A stretch of 64,000 nucleotides of DNA from NCBI GenBank assembly GCA_905221605.1, contig CAJNDS010000736.1, positions 1-64,000 of the forward strand, written 5' to 3'. The position numbers and the translations under genes were made by a program. The notes below the pieces were generated by a model. That model saw only the letters and a program-made list of their open reading frames with translations, did no database searches and was not told the DNA's origin. The DNA is from Symbiodinium natans. Its lineage: Eukaryota > Sar > Dinophyceae > Suessiales > Symbiodiniaceae. How positions within the stretch are numbered: position 1 is the stretch's first letter; each line of letters opens with the position of its first letter. Below are positions 56,090 to 64,000 of this stretch, one piece after another.

Positions 56090-59000
56090 AGACACTCACG
56101 GAGACTTTGGCCCCCTTGCAGGAACGTTCACCACCAGCACGAGCAAGCCAGCACAGTGAGAAGGTGATCCGTGATATGCATGCGCTGCGGCACAGGACAC
56201 TCCGGGAGACACTGTGACGAATGAGGCTTGATGTCGCTGTGTGCCCGGGTGCCCAGCAGATCCAACCACGCCATGCTCCAGTTGTGTTGAGCAGCAACAG
56301 AGCGGGGTCGTCCTGTTTTGCTCGAGGCCATTTCCTCGAGGCCCGGCTGTGGGCAGTAGGTGCAGTGCGTTCGGCACACCAGTGCAAGCATTCAGGGGAC
56401 TGCGCTTGATGAGCGCTCGTGCTGGCAGCGCACGCCGCGCACCTGTCGCCGCAGGGCATCGGGTGCTGCACAGGGAGAGCGAAGACGGTGCCCAGTACGG
56501 TGCCGCACCCAGCTCTTTGAGCAGGAAATTTTGCTGGAGGCCAATTTTCCGAGGCCCAGCGGTGGGCAGTAGGTGTAGCGTGTTTGGACGTCCCTTGTTG
56601 TGCACAGATCTCGATCGATCTTGCCACTCCTGCTCGAAGAGTGTTGGCCACCCTGCAGTGTGAGATGGTGCGAGAGTGGCCGCCCACAGAGAGCGGCTGC
56701 GGCCGTCTGGAATCGCGAGTGCTCCTGGCTCCTTACTGAGTTGCTCACACTGCGAGGTTGTGAAGTCGAACGTTGCTGCGCTGCCCGCCTCGGCGTCTGC
56801 AGCAACCAGCCACGCTTCCAGCGCAAGGCTGGACCTGGCCACTGTGGCGGCTGCGCCTGATGCCGCCTGATGGCTCTGTGCGGACGCTGGAGATGCAACG
56901 CTCCGGAGCTGTTGGAGCCAAGTGAACGCAACAATCTTGCGATGACCCGCCTGCCTGCCTAGCTTCACTTTGCGGACAGCTGCAGCTCGTGATGGGAGGC
57001 ATCCCTTACCGTGCCAGATGCTTGCCAGCTCTCTCTGCCAACTTGCAATCTTTCGTTGACTTCCCAATTGCCAAGCTCGCGTGCACACTGGCTGAAGCAG
57101 ACTTGGCATCGGTCTCTAGTGAGATCCAGCTGAGCATGACGCGATGTTGGCTCTTTGCTCAAGAAGCCGCGGCGGAGCTGTGGCGTTCTCTTTGCGTGCA
57201 GACTCGCCGCGTGTCGGGTCAACCTGGCGCGAGGGCTTTGTGCTGCAGGAGCGGAAGCCGCAGGGTGCCGCAGCAGGGTCCACGTCAGCCCCCCGGTTTG
57301 TAGGCGCCTGGTAGCGGACAGAGGGATGCCTTGAAATGACATGCAGACGTGGGTGGCTCTGCTCGCCTGAGAGGGCAAGGGGCTGCTTTCTGAGAGGCCA
57401 CGTGCCGGACCCGTTTGCTTTCGCATGCTGCTGCGTCTGCTAGACTGAGGGTTGCTCCGTGCTCAGCCAGGTGCCCTGCGGGCAATGCAGGCACATCACG
57501 GCCAACCCCAGCTTTCCTCATCAAGGACCAGCAAGCTTGTTCACAGGCGCAAAGCGTTTGTGGGGAGTGCGTCAAGTGCACAAAATTTTTCAGATCACGC
57601 AGCTGCTCTCGGCTTTGCTGCCATCCCGGCGCCATCCGGCACCACGCAAACTGTCCAATCCTGCAGCAACGTGCTCCAGCGCAGGCGAGCCGCCAGCCAG
57701 CAGTGAGAGGGTGATCCGAAGTATGCGTGAGGTGCGGCACCGCGCGCTCACGGAGACGCTGTGACGACTGAGGCGTCATGTCTCCAGGTGATGTCCAGCA
57801 TGCAAAAAGGAGCGGCCTGCCCAAAAGCTGCCCTCTTAAGGCTAAGCCCGAGCTCCTTTCCCACGACGGGGTCCTGGTGCATATGCACGCTTTCGCCAAG
57901 CAGGCTTGCGGCACATGATCTGATGGCAGCGGGGCATCTGGGCAACATGTGTGTGGAACGTCCGCAGCTCCTCTTTCCACAGCTGGCAGACGCGAAGTTG
58001 ATCGTTGAAGATGCAGGTTGCTGCTGCACATCTCCTAGCCCTGTGGCCCTTCACGCCTCGGGCGTTAAAGCCACGGCTCCTGCACACCACCGCGCTGTGA
58101 AAACTTGCAGCTATGTTCGCATGCTGTCACGTGCATTCGGGACCATGCGCCTCGTGTTGAGCGGCAGATCTCCGAGCTGTCTGCTGCAGAGTCAACGACT
58201 TTTCCAGCATGAAAACGAAGCGGCCGGCCCCAACAGCTGCTCTCGTTGGGCTATGCGCAGGATCCTTGCGACCCAGTCTGTCTTGGTACGTGCGTGGTTT
58301 TCGCCAAGCACACTTGCGGCACATGGTTTGATTGGCCAAGGCCCAGGGCATCTGAGGAACATGTGTGTGGAACAGACGCAGCGCCTCTTTTCACAGTTGG
58401 AGGGCGCAAAGTTGATCGCTGAAGATGCAGGTTGCTGCTGCACATCCCCTATCTCCGTGACGTTTCCCCCATCGGGCGTTCAAGCCCCGGTTCCTGCACA
58501 TCGCCGCATTGCGCAATCCCGACTTGCACCTATGTTCGGATGCTGTTCTGTCCCCAAGTCTTGTCGGGAGCGCGCTCAAGTGCAAGCCCCGGGTGGCACA
58601 GGGCACCATCTGGCACCGCAGCATCTGGCCATGCTTGCGGCAACGAGCTCCAACACGAGCCAGCATGCGCCAGCATGCAAGCAGGATCAGCACGAGCAGC
58701 ACTTCAAACAGCTGCTCTGTTGAAGCTAAGTTGCGATCCGGTCGGTGTTGGTTGATCGCTGAAGATGCAGGTTGCTGCTGCAAATCCCCTATCTCCGTGA
58801 TGCTTCCCCCATCGGGCGTTCAAGCCCCGGCTCCTGCACATCGCCGCGCTGGGCAGTTTCGACTTGCGCCTAGGTTCGCGTGCTATCATTTACCAAAGCT
58901 CTTTCTTGGAGCGCGTTCGGTAAGTGCTCTGAGATCCTCCCCGACACCATCCGGTACTGCAGCATCCGGCCATTCTTGCAGGAACGTTCTCCACCAGCAC

Positions 59001-60980
59001 GAGCAAGCCAGCACAGTGAGAAGGTGATCCGTGATATGCATGCGCTGCGGCACAGGACACTCCGGGAGACACTGTGACGAATGAGGCTTGATGTCGCTGT
59101 GTGCCCAGCTGCCCAGCAGATCCAACCACGCCATGCTCCAGTTGTGTTGAGCAGCAACAGAGCGGGGTCGTCCTGTTTTGCTCGAGGCCATTTCCTCGAG
59201 GCCCGGCTGTGGGCAGTAGGTGCAGTGCGTTCGGCACACCAGTGCAAGCATTCAGAGGACTGCGCTTGATGAGCGCTCGTGCTGGCAGCGCACGCCGCGC
59301 ACCTGTCGCCGCAGGGCATCGGGTGCTGCACAGGGAGAGCGAAGACGGTGCCCAGTACGGTGCGGCACCCAGCTCTTTGAGCAGGAAATTTTGCTGGAGG
59401 CCAATTTTCCGAGGCCCAGCGGTGGGCAGTAGGTGTAGCGTGTTTGGACGTCCCTTGTTGTGCACAGATCTCGATCGATCTTGCCACTCCTGCTCGAAGA
59501 GTGTTGGCCACCCTGCAGTGTGAGATGGTGCGAGAGTGGCCGCCCACAGAGAGCGGCTGCGGCCGTCTGGAATCGCGAGTGCTCCTGGCTCCTTACTGAG
59601 TTGCTCACACTGCGAGGTTGTGAAGTCGAACGTTGCTGCGCTGCCCGCCTCGGCGTCTGCAGCAACCAGCCACGCTTCCAGCGCAAGGCTGGACCTGGCC
59701 ACTGTGGCGGCTGCGCCTGATGCCGCCTGATGGCTCTGTGCGGACGCTGGAGATGCAACGCTCCGGAGCTGTTGGAGCCAAGTGAACGCAACAATCTTGC
59801 GATGACCCGCCTGCCTGCCTAGCTTCACTTTGCGGACAGCTGCAGCTCGTGATGGGAGGCATCCCTTACCGTGCCAGATGCTTGCCAGCTCTCTCTGCCA
59901 ACTTGCAATCTTTCGTTGACTTCCCAATTGCCAAGCTCGCGTGCACACTGGCTGAAGCAGACTTGGCATCGGTCTCTAGTGAGATCCAGCTGAGCATGAC
60001 GCGATGTTGGCTCTTTGCTCAAGAAGCCGCGGCGGAGCTGTGGCGTTCTCTTTGCGTGCCGACTCGCCGCGTGTCGGGTCAACCTGGCGCGAGGGCTTTG
60101 TGCTGCAGGAGCGGAAGCCGCAGGGTGCCGCAGCAGGGTCCACGTCAGCCCCCCGGTTTGTAGGCGCCTGGTAGCGGACAGAGGGATGCCTTGAAATGAC
60201 ATGCAGACGTGGGTGGCTCTGCTCGCCTGAGAGGGCAAGGGGCTGCTTTCTGAGAGGCCACGTGCCGGACCCGTTTGCTTTCGCGTGCTGGCGGTGTCTG
60301 CTAGACTGCGGCTTGCTCCGTCCTCAGCCAGGCAGTGCCCTCAGGGCAACGCAGGCACATCACGGCCAACCCCAGCTTTCCTCGTCAAGGACCAGCAAGC
60401 TTGTTCACAGGCGCAAAGCGTTTGTGGGGAGTGCGTCAAGTGCACAAAATTTTCAGATCACGCAGCTGCTCTCGGCTTTGCTGCCATCCCGGCGCCATCC
60501 GGCACCACGCAAACTGTCCAATCCTGCAGCAACGTGCTCCAGCGCAGGCGAGCCGCCAGCCAGCAGTGAGAGGGTGATCCGAAGTATGCGTGAGGTGCGG
60601 CACCGCGCGCTCACGGAGACGCTGTGACGACTGAGGCGTCATGTCTGCAGGTGATGTCCAGCATGCAAAAAGGAGCGGCCTGCCCAAAAGCTGCCCTCTT
60701 AAGGCTAAGCCCGAGCTCCTTTCCCACGACGGGGTCCTGGTGCATATGCACGCTTTCGCCAAGCAGGCTTGCGGCACATGATCTGATGGCAGCAGGGCAT
60801 CTGAGCAACATGTGTGGGGAACGTACGCAGATTCTCTTTTCACAGCTGGCGGACGCGAAATTGATCGTTGAAGATGCAGGTTGCTGCTGCAAATCCCCTA
60901 TCTCCGTGATGCTTTCCCCCATCGGGCGTTCAAACCCCGGCTCCTGCACATCGCCGCGCTGGGCAGTTTCGACTTGCGCC
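56090..60980 (+). repeat. Two large near-identical segments, offset 2,860 bp
   Basis: 56,110-58,020 matches 58,970-60,880 with few differences (for example ggttgctccgtgctcagcc against ggcttgctccgtcctcagcc). The sequence from 58,100 to 58,270 is copied again at 61,295-61,465. These are recent duplications by their low divergence. Confidence 0.92.
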
Positions 60981-61750
60981 TAGGTTCGCGTGCTATCATT
61001 TACCAAAGCTCTTTCTTGGAGCGCGTTCGGTGGGTGCTCTGAGATCCTCCCCGACACCATCCGGCACCGCAGCATCTGGCCATTCTTGCATGAACGTTCT
61101 CCAGCACGAGCAAGCCAGCACAGTGAGAGCGTGATGTGCAACATATGTGTGGAACGCACGCAGCTCCTCTTTCCACAGCTAGCAGGCACGAAGGTGATCG
61201 CTGAAGATGCAGGTTGTTGCTGCACATCCCCTAGCCCCAGCCATGTGGCCCTTCACGCCCGCGTTCAAGCCACGGCTCCTGCACATCGCTGTGTGTGAAA
61301 ACTTGCAGCTATGTTCGCATGCTGTCACGTGCATTCGGGACCATGCGCCTCGTGTTGAGCGGCAGATCTCCGAGCTGTCTGCTGCAGAGTCAACGACTTT
61401 TCCAGCATGAAAACGAAGCGGCCGGCCCCAACAGCTGCTCTCGTTGGGCTATGCGCAGGATCCTTGCGACCCAGTCCGTGTTGGTACCTGCCTGGTGCAT
61501 GCACGCTTTCGCCAAGCACGCTTGCGGCACATGATCTGATGGCAGAGGGGCATCTGAGCAACATGTGGGTGGAACGTCCGCAGCTTCTCTTTCCACAGCT
61601 GGCGGGCGCAAAGGTGATCGCTGAAGACGCAGGCTGCTGCTGCACATCCGCTGGCCCTGTGGCCCTTCACCCGTCGGGCGTTCAAGTTCCGGCTCCTGCA
61701 CATCGCGGTGACTTGCGCCTCCTGCTGCCTTTCTCGCAATGTTCGTGTGC

Positions 61751-62983
61751 GGTGATGACCCCAAAGTCTTTCCGAGTGCGCCTTCGATGCGCCCTCTGAG
61801 ATCGTTCAACGGCATTTGCTTCAATGCCAACCTCAGCAGCATCTCTGAGCCCGTTGATGTCAGATCGAGTTGCTCGCACCTCCGGCTGAGTCACTGGGTT
61901 GACAGTCATTGGCATGTTAGCGCTGCAGAGGTGCCTCCCAAGTTACAATCCTGGTGAGTGGTCTGCTAGACAACTGCTTGATAGCTCCCCGGCCAACACA
62001 CATCCAAGTGGCGCATCCATGTCCCAAAGAAAGGATCCATCTGAAGCATTCGGTAGCGGGCCCAGGGCCCCGCACGGTTCACATTCCATCTTGCGCCCAT
62101 CTCTGCTGAAGTCGTGTTCTGCCCTCTGAGTCAAAATCAACAGTCACGTTAAACCCGCGACGTGAGGAGTTGTCTAGGGGTGTCTGTTCTCTGGTGGTCT
62201 CAACAGAGCCCCACAGAAGCCGCAAGGGAGGCTTAGGCAGGGGATTTCGACATAGGGCTTTGGCAACGATTCTTGTGTTTGTATTGCTATCATGCCAGGC
62301 TCGCAGCCACATGCGGGCAGATATTCAAGACATCACCACACAAGGCCGCCGAGATTGAGCGAGTCTCGATCACCGCCGACCTGCTGGACTGTGGACCTGT
62401 GCAAGTGCACCTCGCTGCTTCGAAAGAGCTGCCACGTGATCACCCGGTCGCGAGCGCCGTGAACCAACAACGCAGGTGTGCGGGCTGGCATTTGAGGTGG
62501 CGCGAGTTGCACGGAGCCAGCGGTGTGGATGCTGATGCCAACTGGGTCGTCTCTGTGACCTGCTCCCCGATACTCGCCTTCGACTTGCTTCGTGGGGATT
62601 GTGCGCAGAAGCCACGCACCTGCCTGGACTGCTCTTGGGCATCCGCCTTTCGCAGCGCAATGCTGCGTCAACCGCCTTGCAGCGCGCACACGGAACACAC
62701 AGCTGCCTTCGTGTGCTACTTGTCCGTGGACGAAGGGTCGGCAAGGGTGACGAACTGTAGGCAGCGAAGGCCTATTGCGCGCCAGATCGTTGAGCTTGCG
62801 GCAGAGTGAAACCAGAGGACCAGGCGCTTTAAATGGGTGTGACTAGGGCTTAGGGCCCGTTCAAGCACGCTCCGTGTTGCGCCCGTCACTTTCTGTATGC
62901 AAGGCTCTCACGCGTCTGAGGTGATGCACTTGCCCTGCAAGTAGTAACATGATTGATTAGGCTCCGCGTGCCATTCCGCACGA
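61751..62983 (+). other. Mostly unique sequence; one uncertain ORF
   Basis: The repeat modules stop near 61,740. A plus frame at 62,273-62,809 (178 codons) includes SITADLLDCGPVQVHLAASK and DADANWVVSVTCSPILAFDL and might be an exon, but the minus strand is open too. No family recognised. Confidence 0.3.
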
Positions 62984-63880
62984 GGCTGCGTCAAGCGCGT
63001 TACATGCACGCCAGAGATTTTGGAGGTCCTCACGGCAACGTCGTCGGCTTCCTTATAGCTTGCAGTCAGAATTTTTGCCCAACATTCCAAGCCGACAGCA
63101 GCTTGCAGTGCTTGCTAGACTGCGGCTCAGCGATGAGGCAGGGAAATATGATTCACCCGGCACAGCGCGGCATCGCGGCATCGTCCGTGTGTCACTCGGC
63201 CGCAGGCGCAGCGATGATCAGACGCTGTCGTGGCATGCGTACTCAGTGCACCCTCTGAGATCCTGCCATCGCACTTGGCATTGGCTGCGTCAAGCGCGTT
63301 ACATGCACGCCAGAGATTTTGGAGGTCCTCGCGGTATCGTCGTCGGCTTCCTTATAGCTTGCAGTCATAATTTTTGCCCAACATTCCAAGCCGACAGCAG
63401 CTTGCAGTGCTTGCTAGACTGCGGCTCAGCGATGAGGCAGGGAAATATGATTCACCCGGCACAGCGCGGCATCGCGGCATCGTCCGTGTGTCACTCGGCC
63501 GCAGGCGCAGCGATGATCAGACGCTGTCGTGGCATGCGTACTCAGTGCACCCTCTGAGATCCTGCCATCGCACTTGGCATTGGCTGCGTCAAGCGCGTTA
63601 CATGCACGCCAGAGATTTTGGAGGTCCTCGCGGTATCGTCGTCGGCTTCCTTATAGCTTGCAGTCAGAATTTTTGCCCAACATTCCAAGCCGACAGCAGC
63701 TTGCAGTGCTTGCTAGACTGCGGCTCAGCGATGAGGCAGGGAAATATGATTCACCCGGCACAGCGCGGCATCGCGGCATCGTCCGTGCGTCACTCGGCCG
63801 CAGGCGCAGCGATGATCAGACGCTGTCGTGGCATGCGTACTCAGTGCACCCTCTGAGATCCTGCCATCGCACTTGGCATT
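62984..63880 (+). repeat. Tandem repeat, 299-bp unit, three copies
   Basis: The word ggctgcgtcaagcgcgttac starts at 62,984, 63,283 and 63,582, 299 bp apart. Copies differ at a few positions only. Because 299 is not a multiple of three, open frames that cross the units are by-products. Confidence 0.96.
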
Positions 63881-64000
63881 CTGCCGCTCCGGCACATGGA
63901 TGCAAGCATCTCATCTGGGCCCTGCGACCTGGACGCGCAGATGCAGCACGAGCGAACATGATCGATCCAGAGGCGGTCTGCGAGTTGCATGCGGTGCTTG
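63881..64000. other. End of window, nothing recognised
   Basis: Unique sequence after the tandem array. Confidence 0.5.

Larger units (their letters stand above)
37870..61750. repeat. GC-rich mosaic of dispersed repeat modules
   Basis: One module, recognisable by aagatgcaggttgctgctgc followed 50-60 bp later by gttcaagccccggctcctgc, occurs about 22 times in the same strand orientation (for example near 38,281, 40,376, 45,158, 48,202, 50,404, 52,345, 54,681, 55,456, 58,477, 58,817, 60,927, 61,677). It is often followed by a second module ending agacgctgtgacgaatgagg, present about 16 times. Copies differ by substitutions and deletions and are joined in varying order, with larger segmental copies superimposed. 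High GC leaves many frames open on both strands; most are not genes. Confidence 0.85.

Noticed and set aside
37870-61750. CRISPR array or tRNA cluster
   Set aside because: Repeat units are hundreds of bases long with no short direct repeats and constant spacers, and I could not fold a tRNA from the module.
63060-63856. Plus-strand frames of 160-165 codons in the 299-bp array
   Set aside because: The unit length is not a multiple of three, so the frame reads each copy in a different phase; no selected protein is likely.

Overview
The window looks like nuclear DNA of a dinoflagellate. Plant/dinoflagellate-type telomere repeats (TTTAGGG) lie inside the sequence at several places. The recognisable coding DNA is mostly Ty1/copia-type reverse-transcribing elements. 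Short stretches equal to the last 11 nt of the dinoflagellate spliced leader occur, as established knowledge gives that leader. There are no bacterial-style operons, no rRNA, and no tRNA I can support. Most of the 64 kb is repeats and broken retroelements; I found no intact cellular gene that I can name.

Layout. 1-2,950: degenerate telomere-like sequence with two better-ordered blocks. 2,950-4,437: one possible exon on the minus strand and a small minisatellite. 4,438-22,503: a G/C-homopolymer, CTTAA-rich inverted repeat whose arms enclose two complete copia elements. They lie back to back in opposite orientation (left 4,610-13,472 on minus, right 13,504-22,320 on plus), separated by 31 bp. 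Each has 212-213 bp LTRs, a primer-binding site, gag with a CCHC knuckle, protease, integrase, RT and RNase H, and an extra third ORF between pol and the 3' LTR. 22,500-33,560: at least three decayed copia-type fragments of other lineages. Two of these carry the same unusual tail: a methyltransferase-like domain after RNase H, then a separate membrane-anchored cysteine-motif ORF. 33,660-34,330: an A/T-rich hairpin and a ~69-bp repeat. 35,358-35,947: more telomere repeats, in both orientations. 37,870-61,750: a GC-rich mosaic of short repeat modules (about 22 copies of one module), tandem arrays of 560 and 432 bp, and segmental copies of 1-3 kb. 62,984-63,880: a three-copy 299-bp tandem array.

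How the parts fit together. The two copia elements are about 98% identical in the RT/RNase H protein by eye, yet their third-ORF proteins keep only about a third of residues, with sequence similarity returning on both sides of that ORF. Both elements also show a very strong strand-specific excess of the word ATTG on the sense strand, in coding and non-coding parts alike. The right element has identical LTRs but several disabling lesions, which suggests it was copied in trans. These three points are what I would look at first. All identity figures are estimates by eye; no search or alignment program was run.
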